64,000 bases of DNA from Pseudoduganella violaceinigra DSM 15887 (GCF_000425385.1 NZ_AUDI01000012.1:218263-282262), one strand, 5' to 3'; shown: positions 1-8,672, counted from the stretch's first letter. Program-made: numbers and translations. The notes: a model not told the origin generated them from the sequence alone.

Positions 1-281
1 GCTTCCTCTTCCGTCTCGCGCTGGGCCGCCTCGGACGTGGTTTCATTGTTTTCCATGAAACCCGCCGGCAGGGTCCAGAAGCCGCGGCGCGGCTCGATGG
101 CACGCTGGCACAGCAAAACCTGCAACTCGCCATTGCGCTCCCAGACCGGGATCGTACCGATCACCATCTTGGGATTCTGATAATGGATTGCCGAGCAGTT
201 GACGCAAACATAACGCGGCCGGTTATCGCCGGCCGGCACCAACAACTCAACAGGGTGGGCGCATTCTGAGCAAAATTTCAT
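1..281 (-). CDS. NUDIX hydrolase with N-terminal zinc ribbon (3' end outside window)
   Basis: The first 93 residues are visible; the gene runs off the left edge. The N-terminus has two Cys pairs (CSEC at residues 4-7 and CVNC at about 26-29), as in the zinc-ribbon NUDIX proteins of the NudC/ADP-ribose pyrophosphatase-like group. A NUDIX box (G-x5-E-x7-R-E-x2-E-E) begins at about residue 74, with the Glu and Arg of the Mg-binding helix in place. Such enzymes hydrolyse nucleoside diphosphates linked to another moiety; the substrate cannot be told from this fragment. It starts at ATG 281 and faces away from the tRNA gene. Confidence 0.85.
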   Translation of the reverse strand, partial: MKFCSECAHPVELLVPAGDNRPRYVCVNCSAIHYQNPKMVIGTIPVWERNGELQVLLCQRAIEPRRGFWTLPAGFMENNETTSEAAQRETEEE

Positions 282-426
282 GGGATTAATGTAGCTGATT
301 GCGAAGGACGGGGCAAATCCGCGGACGTGCGCTGCCTGCTGCGGACCTCTACTTTACACCGAACGCCTTTGGTCCGGGATCGAGTGAAATATATTCGAGC
401 TATCGCAAAAAGAGCTGGGATAAATA

Positions 427-455
427 TTGCCTAAAGTGGCGCGCTGCCCTATAAT
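427..455 (+). promoter_or_regulatory. sigma-70 promoter of the initiator tRNA gene
   Basis: TTGCCT (427-432) and a perfect TATAAT (450-455) are separated by 17 bp. The -10 element ends 12 bases before the mature 5' end of the tRNA. The near-consensus match fits the strong constitutive transcription of a tRNA gene. Confidence 0.8.
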
Positions 456-467
456 ACGTGCATCAGA

Positions 468-544
468 CGCGGGGTGGAGCAGTCTGGCAGCTCGTCGGGC
501 TCATAACCCGAAGGTCACAGGTTCAAATCCTGTCCCCGCAACCA
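468..544 (+). tRNA. initiator tRNA-fMet (anticodon CAU)
   Basis: A 77-nt cloverleaf with encoded CCA (542-544). The anticodon CAT is at 502-504. Two initiator hallmarks are visible: position 1 (C) faces an A at position 72, giving the C1:A72 mismatch, and the anticodon stem carries three consecutive G:C pairs (GGG/CCC). The T-loop GTTCAAATC is intact. It is a single-gene transcription unit bounded by its own promoter and terminator. Confidence 0.97.
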
Positions 545-555
545 GAATTCAGAAG

Positions 556-592
556 AAACCGTCATCAGCAGCTTGCGATGACGGTTTTTTTT
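556..592 (+). terminator. rho-independent terminator after tRNA-fMet
   Basis: An 11-bp stem (556-566 with 577-587, containing ACCGTCATC/GATGACGGT) encloses a 10-nt loop and runs into eight T residues (585-592). It begins 11 bases after the tRNA. The T-run is on the plus strand, so it ends the tRNA transcript; it lies directly before the convergent merR stop. Confidence 0.85.
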
Positions 593-599
593 CGTCTTG

Positions 600-1619
600 T
601 CAGGCCGGTACGTGTGCCTGGCGCAGGAATTCCAGCAAATCGTCGCTCATCAGGCGGCCCGCGTTCAGTTCCGGCTCTTTTTCAAGGGCCGTGCGGAAAC
701 GCAGGCGCGCGTCCGGCGCGCTGCCCACCATATCGGTAAACAGCTCGAACCAGCGCTGCGCCAGCTCACGCGCCTGCGGTGCGGCAGGGGAGGAATCGGC
801 GGCCATTTGCCGGCGGATGGCCATGATCAGGTCCGGCCATTCACGTGCGCGGCACTGGATATGCTTGCGCATGGTCTCCACTTCCGCCGGCAGCATGTAT
901 TTGGCATACAGTGCCAGCTTCCTTTCGCCGCTCGCGGCGGCGATATAGTTGCGCATTTCATGCGTCACGCCCGCCGTCTTGCGGTATGCCTCTTCGCGGG
1001 CCCACATATTATCCAGGCGCACCATCATTTCGGGATTGTCGCCGGCATGGCGGCTGAAGGTTGCCATCCACCGCTCCGCCAGTGCCTGCACCGATGCATC
1101 GGCTGGCGGAACGTTGGCGGACATCTTTTCGGTGACGGCGGCGATCAACTGCGCCCACTCCTCGCGCGCCGCCGGATCGGTGTAAATCGGCAGCTGGGCC
1201 AGTTCTTCCTTGGTAAAGTATTTGTCGTACACGGTCATTTGCTCCAGTGTGGTTAGCCAGGTGGCCAATTCCGGTTCTTCACCGGCCAGCAACTGCCCGC
1301 GCAGGAGCACCAGCTGCGCGCGCAGTTTGGCGGCTTCGGCGATCTGCTGATCGAGCGAGTCGATCTGGCGGGCAATCAGCTCGGGTAGGGAATTACCGGG
1401 TTTGGCCAGGAAATGACCGATATCGGCCAGCGCCATGCCGAAGCGGCGCAGGGCCTGCACCTGGTGCAGGCGTGCCACGTCGTCGCGGTTGTACTGGCGA
1501 TAGCCGGCATCGGAACGTCCCGAAGGCTTGAGCAGGCCGATGCTGTCGTAATGGTGCAGCGTCCGCACGGTCAGGCCGGAGCGGCGCGCCAGTTCCCCCA
1601 CTTTCAACATCATGTTCAA
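600..1619 (-). CDS. MerR-family transcriptional regulator with TipAS-like C-terminal region
   Basis: A 339-aa protein. Residues 4-75 form a MerR winged helix-turn-helix (KVGELARRSGLTVRTLHHYD, then YRQYNRDDVARLHQVQALR). A dimerisation coiled coil follows at about 80-125. The C-terminal ~200 residues contain two repeats of a TipAS-type antibiotic/ligand-binding helical fold (the pattern W..L......M........A..WM...S is seen twice). MerR regulators bend the overlong spacer of their target promoters. The protein probably controls its own promoter (1646-1676). The ligand is unknown. Start is ATG 1619; ATG 1613 is also possible. Confidence 0.85.
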   Translation of the reverse strand: MNMMLKVGELARRSGLTVRTLHHYDSIGLLKPSGRSDAGYRQYNRDDVARLHQVQALRRFGMALADIGHFLAKPGNSLPELIARQIDSLDQQIAEAAKLRAQLVLLRGQLLAGEEPELATWLTTLEQMTVYDKYFTKEELAQLPIYTDPAAREEWAQLIAAVTEKMSANVPPADASVQALAERWMATFSRHAGDNPEMMVRLDNMWAREEAYRKTAGVTHEMRNYIAAASGERKLALYAKYMLPAEVETMRKHIQCRAREWPDLIMAIRRQMAADSSPAAPQARELAQRWFELFTDMVGSAPDARLRFRTALEKEPELNAGRLMSDDLLEFLRQAHVPA

Positions 1620-1645
1620 CTCCTTGTCCTCGTTACATTAGCCAC

Positions 1646-1676
1646 ATGCTGGAGCCTGACGTTAGGTGAGGGTCAA
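1646..1676 (-). promoter_or_regulatory. candidate MerR-type autoregulated promoter
   Basis: On the minus strand TTGACC (1676-1671) is followed by a 19-bp spacer and a weak CAGCAT (1651-1646). The 17 bp at 1671-1655 form an imperfect palindrome (CCTcACcTaacGTcAGG) centred in the spacer. A dyad in a 19-20 bp spacer is characteristic of MerR-controlled promoters. The expected RNA start is ~20 bases before the merR ATG. The rest of 1620-1901 holds no gene I can support. Confidence 0.45.
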
Positions 1677-1901
1677 GCACTGTTCGCAGAAATCGTCATG
1701 GTAAGCGATCCGTCCCTTATGCATGCGTACTATGCAACGTTTTCGCCTCCTTGCCGCCGCCGCGCTGCTTGCCATTCTGCCGCATGGATAGCGGCCGGTA
1801 CGGCAGATGAAGTGGTGCCGATGGCCTTCCGTATGGGGCGCGAACGGCATCAATGGCGTGGGATGCGTCTGGGCCCGGAAAACCAAATACGACTTCTGAC
1901 G

Positions 1902-2813
1902 CTACTGCGCGCTGGCCAGGCTGGCCCACAGGTGGGCCGCCGCCATCGTGCGGTGCGGCGCGTAGCGCAGCAGGAAGGCCTCGGTGCGCGCCATATCCGG
2001 CTTGCTCTCCTCGCCCAGCAGGCGTTGCAGCGCGGCGCGGATGGCCACATCGCCATGCAGGGAGCAATCGGCGTAGCCATAGCCGCGCAGCAGGGCGTAG
2101 TTGACGGTCCAGGGGCCGATGCCTTTGACCGCCAGCAGCTTCCTGCAAATCTCGGGAATTGGATTATCCTCGCGTTCCTCGATATCGAGTTCACCGGTGG
2201 CGACCAACTGGGCGAAGCGGATCAAGGTCTCCGCCTTGGCGCGCGAAAACTTGCGTGTGGTGAGATCTTCGGCACTCAGGCGGGCCACATCGGACGCTTC
2301 GGGATAGCACCACAACCCCTCCCTGTGCTGGCGCCCGGCTTGCAGGATGAAGGTGCGGCGTAGGGCAATGGCGAACGACAGGTTGATCTGCTGGCCGATG
2401 ATGGCCCAGGTCAATGCCTCGAACGCCGTGGCCGATTGCACGATCCGCAGGCCCGGCTGGCGCGCTACCAAGGGGCCGAAGAGGGCGTCTTCACGCGTGA
2501 ATGCGACGAAGGGAGCGGGATCGATGTGCAGGCCCAGGATGTTGCGGGCGGCCGCCTCGAGCTTTCCGGCCAGCGCCGGCGGCAGCTTGCGTGCGCGGGG
2601 CAGTTCGATGTCGGCCTCGCAGGCTACGGTCCGCGTGCGCCCGCGTGGCAGCGCTGCGCTCAGCACCACCGGCACGCCGTCCAGCAGCATGCCCTTGCGG
2701 ATCATTTCGGGGCTGACCTGCTCCGCGACGCTCTCGGCATCGCGGCCATGGAAGGCCAGCACATCCTGCACGCGGTAGCCGGCGGGCAAGGCCAGCGAAA
2801 AGGCGTGCTTCAT
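1902..2813 (-). CDS. alkA: DNA-3-methyladenine glycosylase II (AlkA-like)
   Basis: A 303-aa base-excision repair enzyme that removes alkylated bases (3-methyladenine and related lesions). The C-terminal half carries the helix-hairpin-helix (LLAVKGIGPWTVNYALLRG) followed by the catalytic Asp in LHGDVAIR, typical of the HhH-GPD superfamily; the N-terminal third matches the AlkA beta-rich domain. The start at ATG 2813 is chosen because it forms an ATGA overlap with the stop of the upstream EamA gene, implying translational coupling; an in-frame ATG at 2837 would add 8 residues. No Ada-like domain is fused. Confidence 0.88.
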   Translation of the reverse strand: MKHAFSLALPAGYRVQDVLAFHGRDAESVAEQVSPEMIRKGMLLDGVPVVLSAALPRGRTRTVACEADIELPRARKLPPALAGKLEAAARNILGLHIDPAPFVAFTREDALFGPLVARQPGLRIVQSATAFEALTWAIIGQQINLSFAIALRRTFILQAGRQHREGLWCYPEASDVARLSAEDLTTRKFSRAKAETLIRFAQLVATGELDIEEREDNPIPEICRKLLAVKGIGPWTVNYALLRGYGYADCSLHGDVAIRAALQRLLGEESKPDMARTEAFLLRYAPHRTMAAAHLWASLASAQ

Positions 2814-3709
2814 GCCGCTTCGGTTTTTCGCATCCATGGCAGACGGACTTTATAGCCCGTGACCAGCATGGTGCCGGTGATCACGATGGCCGCCCCGGCA
2901 ATGGTGTACCAACCCACGACTTCATGCAGGAACAAGGCTCCCCACAGGATGCCGAACAAGGGGTTCAGGAAGGTGACCGTCAAAGCCGATGTCGGGCCCA
3001 CATCGCGCACCAGCCCGAAATACAGCAGGTAAGCGATACCGCTGCACAGCACGCCGAGCGCCAGCGCGGCCGCCATGATGCCGGCGGTCGGCTCGCCCGG
3101 CTGCGGGAAGATCGCCAGCGAAGGAATGGTCAGCACCGCCGCCGCCCACATGCTGCCATGCGCATTGGCGAAGGGCTCCACGCCCTGCGCCGACTTGGCA
3201 ACCTTGGTATACGTTGTCGCGATGCTGTAGCTGAAGGCCGCCAGGGTGGCCGCAGCAATCGCCAACGGCGCGCCATCCTTGCTGCTGACATGGTCGAAGC
3301 CGACCAGCATGGCGACGCCCGCCGTCCCCAGGGCTAGCCCGAGCATCACACGCCCGGACACCATATGCCGGTGCCACACGGCGCCGACGATGGCGCCCCA
3401 GATCGGCGCGGTCGCGTTCAGCACCGACAGCACGGAAGCGGTCAGCGTCTTGGCTGCAAAAGCGAACAAGAGGAAGGGCAGGGCAGAATTGAACAAGCCG
3501 AGGATGAGGTAATGCTTCCAATGCGTGAGCAGGTCAAGCCGCTTGCGCAGCGCCAAGGCCACCACGGCCAGGAAGATGGCGGCGAAAGTCACGCGGTACT
3601 CGATCAGCACCCCTGGCCCCAGCACGGGCGCCGCAATCCGCATGAACAGGAACGAGCCGCCCCAGATCGCGGCCAGCAAAATCAGCTTGAGAAGGTTTGA
3701 AGTATTCAT
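2810..3709 (-). CDS. EamA/DMT-family transporter
   Basis: A 299-aa integral membrane protein with about ten hydrophobic segments arranged as two EamA repeats (about residues 5-135 and 150-285), typical of drug/metabolite exporters. The first repeat begins LILLAAIWGGSFLFMR, the usual DMT signature. The substrate cannot be inferred. ATG 3709 is preferred over an upstream in-frame start at 3775, which would put coding sequence into the long palindrome. It is coupled to alkA by a 4-base overlap. Confidence 0.88.
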   Translation of the reverse strand: MNTSNLLKLILLAAIWGGSFLFMRIAAPVLGPGVLIEYRVTFAAIFLAVVALALRKRLDLLTHWKHYLILGLFNSALPFLLFAFAAKTLTASVLSVLNATAPIWGAIVGAVWHRHMVSGRVMLGLALGTAGVAMLVGFDHVSSKDGAPLAIAAATLAAFSYSIATTYTKVAKSAQGVEPFANAHGSMWAAAVLTIPSLAIFPQPGEPTAGIMAAALALGVLCSGIAYLLYFGLVRDVGPTSALTVTFLNPLFGILWGALFLHEVVGWYTIAGAAIVITGTMLVTGYKVRLPWMRKTEAA

Positions 3710-3725
3710 ATGGTTCAGTTCAGTT

Positions 3726-3799
3726 CGTGGCAACCTTGGGGTCAGGCTCTTGGGTTGCCATGCTTGGCAACCCAAGAGCCTGACCCCAAGGTTGCCACG
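3726..3799. repeat. perfect 35-bp inverted repeat (REP/BIME-like)
   Basis: Two perfect 35-bp arms (3726-3760 and 3765-3799) are separated only by TGCT. Each arm is itself an imperfect hairpin (TGGCAACC...GGGTTGCCA) around a GGGGTCAGGCTC core, so the element reads as two REP-like units head to head. It lies between xdhC (ends 3839) and eamA (starts 3709). It could block read-through in either direction or form a cruciform. Confidence 0.85.
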
Positions 3800-3838
3800 G
3801 GCTCGTCCGTCGGGACAAGCCGCTTCTTGCTATTGAAT

Positions 3839-4846
3839 TCATGAGGGGCAGGCCGGACCGGGTTCTGTCGCAAGCGCTGCGGCGTGGTTGATCTGCAATA
3901 CGTCGGGGACGCCGTTTTTGATCGCCGTCATTTCGGCCAGGATCGAGATGGCGATCTCCGGCGGCGTCTTGCTGCCGATATACAGGCCGATCGGGCCGTG
4001 CAGGCGGGCGATCTGTTCTGGCGTCAGGTCGAACTGTTGCAGGCGCTCGCGCCGTTTGTTGTTGTTGGCGCGCGAGCCGATGGCGCCGATGTAGAAGGCA
4101 GCCGATTTGAGCGCTTCCATCAGGGCCATGTCGTCCAGCTTGGGATCGTGGGTCAGCGCCACGACCGCGCTGCGCGAATCGAGCTTCATTGCCAGCACCA
4201 CGTCGTCCGGCATGGCGTGCACCAGCGGCACATCGGGTAGCGACCAGCCGGCGCGGTATTCTTCGCGCGGGTCGCAGACGGTGACGTGGTAGTCCATCGC
4301 CGTGGCGATCTGCGCCAGCATGCGCGATAGCTGGCCGGCGCCGATGATCAGCAGCCGCCAGCGCGGGCCGTGCTGCGTGACCAGCTGGTCCCCGCGGCGT
4401 TCGAGTACGGCGCCGGGACGCGCGCGTTCGAGGGCGACGGCGCCGCTGCCCAGGTCCAGCGTGCGCGCCACCAGTTCGTGCGCGGCCAGCCGTTCCAGCA
4501 GTTCGTCGATGCGGCTGTGCGGGCCGAGCGGTTCGAGCGCCAGTTCGATGGTGCCGCCGCAGGGCAGTCCGAAACGGTGCGCTTCGTCGGCGGTGATGCC
4601 GTAGCTGACGATTTCCGGTTGCCGGCGCACGATGCCTTCCCTGCGCACGCGCTCAATCAGGTCGTCCTCGATACAACCGCCGGAGACCGATCCGACCACG
4701 CGCCCGTCTTCGCAGATGGCCAGGGTGGCGCCGATCGGGCGCGGGCTGGAGCCCCAGGTACGGATCACCGTGACCAATTGGCAGCGCAGGTCCGCCGCCA
4801 GCCATGCCGCGCAAGTCTTGAGTACTTCGAGGTCGATGCTGTCCAT
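3839..4846 (-). CDS. XdhC/CoxI-family protein
   Basis: A 335-aa protein of the XdhC family, which inserts or protects sulfurated molybdenum cofactor for xanthine dehydrogenase and related hydroxylases. The N-terminal XdhC/CoxI domain carries the conserved GSVSGGCIEDDL; the C-terminal XdhC Rossmann domain has IIGAGQLSRMLA and the late YIGAIGSR. No xanthine dehydrogenase subunit genes are nearby, so the partner enzyme is encoded elsewhere, although moaA and mobA-moeA occur 25 kb away. ATG 4846 is chosen; GTG 4855 is the alternative. It lies 20 bases after the upstream secreted-protein gene. Confidence 0.85.
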   Translation of the reverse strand: MDSIDLEVLKTCAAWLAADLRCQLVTVIRTWGSSPRPIGATLAICEDGRVVGSVSGGCIEDDLIERVRREGIVRRQPEIVSYGITADEAHRFGLPCGGTIELALEPLGPHSRIDELLERLAAHELVARTLDLGSGAVALERARPGAVLERRGDQLVTQHGPRWRLLIIGAGQLSRMLAQIATAMDYHVTVCDPREEYRAGWSLPDVPLVHAMPDDVVLAMKLDSRSAVVALTHDPKLDDMALMEALKSAAFYIGAIGSRANNNKRRERLQQFDLTPEQIARLHGPIGLYIGSKTPPEIAISILAEMTAIKNGVPDVLQINHAAALATEPGPACPS

Positions 4847-4866
4847 GCACCGCACTATAGCAAGGG

Positions 4867-5256
4867 TCAGGGTTTTTTGCAGACGGCCTTCAAGGCCTTT
4901 TCCGCCAGGCTGTCCGGGGCAATGGTTTCCGGGTCGTAGGCCTCGAATTTGAAGGTGCCAAGCGGTTCGCCTTTGCCCAGTACTTCGGCGTGGTAGGTCT
5001 GGCTGAGCAGGGTGCGGGTGCCGGCAGCGCAGCCGTACAGGTGCAGGGAGCGCACGGACAGGAACATCTTGCCGTCGGGGGCGGTCTGCGGCTTGCGGTA
5101 GCTTTCCATGGTCCAGGCGCGCAGGCCGTCGGCGTTGCTGCGCACGGATTTGCGGTCCAGCAGCAAGGTGCTGTCCTTGTCGCTGGCGACGGTGGTCCAG
5201 GGCCCCGCCAGCGCCACCGAAGGCGCCAGGGCGAGGAGCAGGACCGCGGGTTTCAT
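4867..5256 (-). CDS. small secreted protein, possibly surface-adhesin E-like
   Basis: A 129-aa protein with a clear signal peptide (MKPAVLLLALAPSVALA, cleavage about residue 17). The mature part starts GPWTTVASDKDSTLLLDRKSV and contains YGCAAGTRTLLSQTYH, a pattern resembling the surface-adhesin E / DUF-type periplasmic domains (W...D......Y.D..S). That family match is from memory and moderate. It overlaps the upstream M48-like gene by ATGA (5253-5256), so the two are likely co-translated. Confidence 0.6.
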   Translation of the reverse strand: MKPAVLLLALAPSVALAGPWTTVASDKDSTLLLDRKSVRSNADGLRAWTMESYRKPQTAPDGKMFLSVRSLHLYGCAAGTRTLLSQTYHAEVLGKGEPLGTFKFEAYDPETIAPDSLAEKALKAVCKKP

Positions 5257-6353
5257 GGCAGAAGGGGGCGCTTGGCGGCCTGCTTGGCCTTGATTTCGGA
5301 GACGCTGCGGTCCATGGCTGCCAGGCGGGCCGTCACGTTCGGGTGGATCGCGGTATAGCCGTTCAGCACCGTGGCCGGATACTGGCCCGACAGCCGCTGC
5401 CAGAAGCTGCGCGCATTGCCGATGTTGTAGCCGGCGCGCGCCAGCATGTACAGCGCCAGGTTGTCGGCCGCCACATCGTAGTCCGGTGGCATGGGCCGCA
5501 CGCCGGCGCTGCCGACCAGCATGGTCAGGTCGGGCCGCACCGAGGTCAGGTTGTCGATGAGGCTGGACACGGTGGCGGTGCTCTTCATCTGGTTGGTGTG
5601 CCCCAGGATGTTGTGCGCCAGTTCCTTCGCCATCACGTAGGCGATCGCCTCGTCGTTCTGGGCGAAGTTGATCATGCCGCGCGTCAGCAGCACGCGGCTG
5701 CCGTCGTTGTAGGCGTTCACATTGTCCGAGTTGCCCAGATCGACGCGGAAGGCGCAGGCGCGCGTCACGGGGACGTTGAGCGTCTGGCTGTTGCCGTTGC
5801 GGCCGATGGTCATGCTCAGCGTGGCGCTGCTGGCGGTCAGGGGACCGAAGACGGCGGCGGCCTTGCTTTCGGCGTCGCGGCCGCGCGGCAGGGGCTTGCC
5901 GCCGGCTGCCAGCAGGTCGTCGCCCTTGCGCAGCCCGGCGCGCGCGGCGCCGCTGCCGGCCAGCACGCCGGAAATCTGCAGCACGTCGTCGTAACCGAGC
6001 ACGGCGGTCGAGGCGTCGGCATATTCGCCCGGGTAGGAATATTTGTTCTTGGCGGTGAAGCCGAGCAGGTTGCGCGCCTGTGTCTTGCACAGGTCGGCGT
6101 TATTGATCAGCAGCGGGGCGGCGATGCGGTACAGACGCTCCTGCAAGCCGGCGATCACTTTCAGCTGGTCGCGCGCGGCCTGCATCTGCGGCGTTACCAC
6201 CGGCGCCGGCGGTTCCGCGGGCGGCAGCGGCTGCGCCGGGACCGGCGGCTCGCCGCCGGGTTGGAGGGTGGAACAGGCAGAGAGCAGCAGCGCGGCGGCG
6301 ATTGCCGGCCAGGCCAGCGGGTAAGGTGATTTGACGGGTTGCCCTACTGCCAT
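5253..6353 (-). CDS. M48-like lipoprotein with PDZ domain and degenerate zinc site
   Basis: A 366-aa protein with a lipobox (LLSAC, lipidated Cys27), so probably a periplasm-facing lipoprotein. A PDZ-like segment (GVLAGSGAARAGLRKGDDLL) lies at about 128-150 and the M48 peptidase region at about 200-340. The usual HELxH zinc motif reads KELAH at about 243-247, and the downstream EAD-type ligand position reads AAD. Two of the three expected zinc ligands are therefore missing, so proteolysis is doubtful; a chaperone-like role is possible. ATG 6353 is chosen because it begins just before the signal peptide. It lies 10 bases after dut. Confidence 0.72.
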   Translation of the reverse strand: MAVGQPVKSPYPLAWPAIAAALLLSACSTLQPGGEPPVPAQPLPPAEPPAPVVTPQMQAARDQLKVIAGLQERLYRIAAPLLINNADLCKTQARNLLGFTAKNKYSYPGEYADASTAVLGYDDVLQISGVLAGSGAARAGLRKGDDLLAAGGKPLPRGRDAESKAAAVFGPLTASSATLSMTIGRNGNSQTLNVPVTRACAFRVDLGNSDNVNAYNDGSRVLLTRGMINFAQNDEAIAYVMAKELAHNILGHTNQMKSTATVSSLIDNLTSVRPDLTMLVGSAGVRPMPPDYDVAADNLALYMLARAGYNIGNARSFWQRLSGQYPATVLNGYTAIHPNVTARLAAMDRSVSEIKAKQAAKRPLLP

Positions 6354-6363
6354 AAGTATTTCC

Positions 6364-6813
6364 TCAGTGCTTGCCAGTGCTGCCGAAACCTCCGGCGCCG
6401 CGGTCGCTGGCCTCAAAGTCTTCGACAAGATTGAAGCCAACCTGCAGCACGGGCACGATGATCAACTGCGCCAGGCGTTCCATGGGATTCAGCGTAAACG
6501 TGTTGACGCCCCGGTTCCAGGTGGACACCATCAGTTGTCCCTGGTAATCGGAGTCAATCAAGCCTACCAGATTCCCCAAAACAATGCCGTTCTTGTGGCC
6601 CATGCCGGAGCGCGGCAGGATCATGGCGGCATAGCCGGGGTCGGCGATGTGGATGGCCAGGCCGGTGGGCACCAGCACGGTCTGGCCGGGCTCGATCACG
6701 ATCGGCGCGTCGACGCAGGCGCGCAGGTCGAGGCCCGCGCTGCCGGGGGTTGCATAGGCCGGCATCTGGTCTTTCATGCGCGGGTCGAGGATTTTGACGT
6801 CTACAGTTTTCAT
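6364..6813 (-). CDS. dut: deoxyuridine 5'-triphosphate nucleotidohydrolase
   Basis: A 149-aa trimeric dUTPase that converts dUTP to dUMP and pyrophosphate, keeping uracil out of DNA. All five family motifs can be followed: [10 protein letters not shown] (1), [13 protein letters not shown] (2), [11 protein letters not shown] (3), MERLAQLI (4) and the C-terminal [12 protein letters not shown] (5). The length is standard. It overlaps coaBC by ATGA (6810-6813), the usual neighbour in Betaproteobacteria. Confidence 0.97.
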   Translation of the reverse strand: MKTVDVKILDPRMKDQMPAYATPGSAGLDLRACVDAPIVIEPGQTVLVPTGLAIHIADPGYAAMILPRSGMGHKNGIVLGNLVGLIDSDYQGQLMVSTWNRGVNTFTLNPMERLAQLIIVPVLQVGFNLVEDFEASDRGAGGFGSTGKH

Positions 6814-8030
6814 TGGAAGAGCGAGTTGTTGTCGATGCGTTTGGCGATTTCGGAAATCAGCTGGCGCGCCAGTGTAAGCTTGTCGGCGCGCGGCAGGATG
6901 GTGTGTCCGTGTTCGTCAAACAGGATGATGGTGTTGTCGTCCTGGCCGAAGGTATTGTGGCCGATATTGCCGACCAGGAGGGGAATGCCTTTGCGTTCGC
7001 GCTTGGTGGCGCCGTACTCGATCAGATTTTCCGATTCGGCGGCGAAGCCCACGCAGTAAGGCCAGCCGGCCAGGCTGGTGCGGGTGGCCACGCTGGCCAG
7101 GATGTCCGGGTTTTGCTCGAACTTCAGATCAGGCACGCTGCCGTCGCCGGTCTTCTTGACCTTCTGCGCGCTCGGATTGGCCACCTTCCAGTCGGCCACG
7201 GCGGCCACGGAGATGAACACATGCTGGCCGCCGATCTGGTCCATCACGGTGTCGAACATCTGCTGCGCACTCCTGACGTCGTGGCGCGCCACGCCGAACG
7301 GCGTCGCCAGCGCGGTCGGGCCGGACACCAGGGTCACGTCGGCGCCCGCTTCACGCGCGGCGCGCGCCACGGCATAACCCATTTTGCCGGAGGACAGGTT
7401 GGTGATGCCGCGCACCGGATCGATCGCTTCGAAGGTCGGGCCGGCCGTGATCAAGATGCGCTTGCCCGCCAGGACTTTCGGCTGGAAGGTGGCGATCATT
7501 TCCGCCAGCAGTTCTTCCGGCTCCAGCATGCGGCCCAGGCCCACTTCGCCGCAGGCCTGGTCGCCGGCGGCCGGGCCGAACACCGTGATGCCGTCCGCGC
7601 GCACCTGGTCGACATTGCGCTGGGTGGCCGGGTTGGACCACATTTCCACGTTCATCGCCGGGGCGATCAGCAGCGGCAAGGTGCGCGGGCGGGCCAGGCA
7701 CATGGTCGACAGCAGGTCGTCGCACACGCCGTGCGCCAGCTTGTAGATGAAGTCCGCGGAGCAGGGCGCGATCAGGATGGCGTCGGCGTCGCGCGTGACG
7801 TCGATGTGCGCCATATTGTTGTTCACGCGTGGATCCCACTGGCTGCTGAACACCGGCTTGCCCGACAGCGCCTGCATCGTCACCGCGGTGATGAAGTGGG
7901 TGGCGGCGTCGGTCATGACGACCTGCACGGAGGCGCCTTCCTTGGTCAGCGCGCGGCACAGTTCAGCGGCCTTGTAGCAGGCGACGCCGCCGGAAAGGCC
8001 AAGGACGATTTTCTTGCCAGTCAGCTCCAT
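6810..8030 (-). CDS. coaBC: bifunctional phosphopantothenoylcysteine decarboxylase / phosphopantothenate-cysteine ligase
   Basis: A 406-aa enzyme for two consecutive steps of coenzyme A synthesis. The N-terminal flavoprotein decarboxylase (CoaC, about 1-180) has the [14 protein letters not shown] start and the PAMN motif ([10 protein letters not shown]) with its substrate-binding Asn. The C-terminal CoaB domain (about 188-400) has [20 protein letters not shown] and [10 protein letters not shown]. It is 10 bases downstream of lspA and overlaps dut. Confidence 0.96.
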   Translation of the reverse strand: MELTGKKIVLGLSGGVACYKAAELCRALTKEGASVQVVMTDAATHFITAVTMQALSGKPVFSSQWDPRVNNNMAHIDVTRDADAILIAPCSADFIYKLAHGVCDDLLSTMCLARPRTLPLLIAPAMNVEMWSNPATQRNVDQVRADGITVFGPAAGDQACGEVGLGRMLEPEELLAEMIATFQPKVLAGKRILITAGPTFEAIDPVRGITNLSSGKMGYAVARAAREAGADVTLVSGPTALATPFGVARHDVRSAQQMFDTVMDQIGGQHVFISVAAVADWKVANPSAQKVKKTGDGSVPDLKFEQNPDILASVATRTSLAGWPYCVGFAAESENLIEYGATKRERKGIPLLVGNIGHNTFGQDDNTIILFDEHGHTILPRADKLTLARQLISEIAKRIDNNSLFQ

Positions 8031-8040
8031 ATTGCTGCTC

Positions 8041-8547
8041 CTACTTGTTCACGCGGCGCAGTTCGTCCAGCACGAACAGCGCTGCGCCGATGCAGATGGC
8101 GGAATCGGCGATGTTAAAGGCCGGGAAGTGGCCGAAACCTTGCCAGTGGAAGTCGAGGAAATCGATCACGTGGCCGTAGGCGATGCGGTCGATGACGTTG
8201 CCGATGGCGCCGCCCAGGATCAGGGCCAGGGCCCAGCAGAACATGCGCTGGCCGCTGTGGCGTTTCAACAGGTAGATGATGTAGAGCGCGGCGATGATGC
8301 CGATGGCGGTGAACATATGGCGCTGCCAGCCGCCTTCATTGGCCAGGAAGCTGAATGCCGCCCCTTTGTTGTAGGCCAGGACCAGGTTGAAGAAGCTGGT
8401 GATGACTTTTTCTTCGCCGTAGACAAACAGCTTGCTGATCGTGATCTTGCTGAGCTGGTCGAGCAGGATGATGATGGCAGCGATGCCCAGCCAGGGGGCC
8501 ATGCTGCCGGAGGAGGGTTTGCTGGTGGTGGTTTTTTTTGTGGCCAT
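8041..8547 (-). CDS. lspA: lipoprotein signal peptidase (signal peptidase II)
   Basis: A 168-aa inner-membrane aspartyl protease that removes signal peptides from prolipoproteins. Four transmembrane helices and both catalytic Asp motifs are visible: GNVIDR (Asp120) and FNIADS (Asp148); the conserved NKGAAFSFL box is at about 60-68. The N-terminus has a short Lys/Thr/Ser-rich tail (about 15 residues) before the first helix. ATG 8547 is used; the long upstream open frame crosses the repeats and is not coding. It sits in the classical ileS-lspA order. Confidence 0.96.
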   Translation of the reverse strand: MATKKTTTSKPSSGSMAPWLGIAAIIILLDQLSKITISKLFVYGEEKVITSFFNLVLAYNKGAAFSFLANEGGWQRHMFTAIGIIAALYIIYLLKRHSGQRMFCWALALILGGAIGNVIDRIAYGHVIDFLDFHWQGFGHFPAFNIADSAICIGAALFVLDELRRVNK

Positions 8548-8585
8548 GATGTGCTTTATCTGTGTGCTTGCCGGAACCGGTACCC

Positions 8586-8661
8586 GGTGTCGGACCCGCA
8601 GGGGCGGACACCGATAGGCGGTTGCCGCGTGCCAGTGTCCGACCCTGCGGGTTTGACACTG
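8586..8661. repeat. two tandem palindromic REP-like units between ileS and lspA
   Basis: Unit 1 (8586-8612) begins GGTGTCGGACCC and ends GACACC. Unit 2 (8633-8661) begins CAGTGTCCGACCC and ends TTTGACACTG. Each folds as a hairpin with matching ends, and the two share a (A/G)GTGTCNGACCC...GACAC(C/T) scheme. They fill most of the 125-bp ileS-lspA gap, so they are co-transcribed with both genes. Confidence 0.7.
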
Positions 8662-8672
8662 GCTCACTGGTT

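Noticed and set aside
1662..1886. Possible 74-aa gene between merR and alkA
   Set aside because: No ribosome binding site or family-like sequence, and it covers the putative merR promoter.
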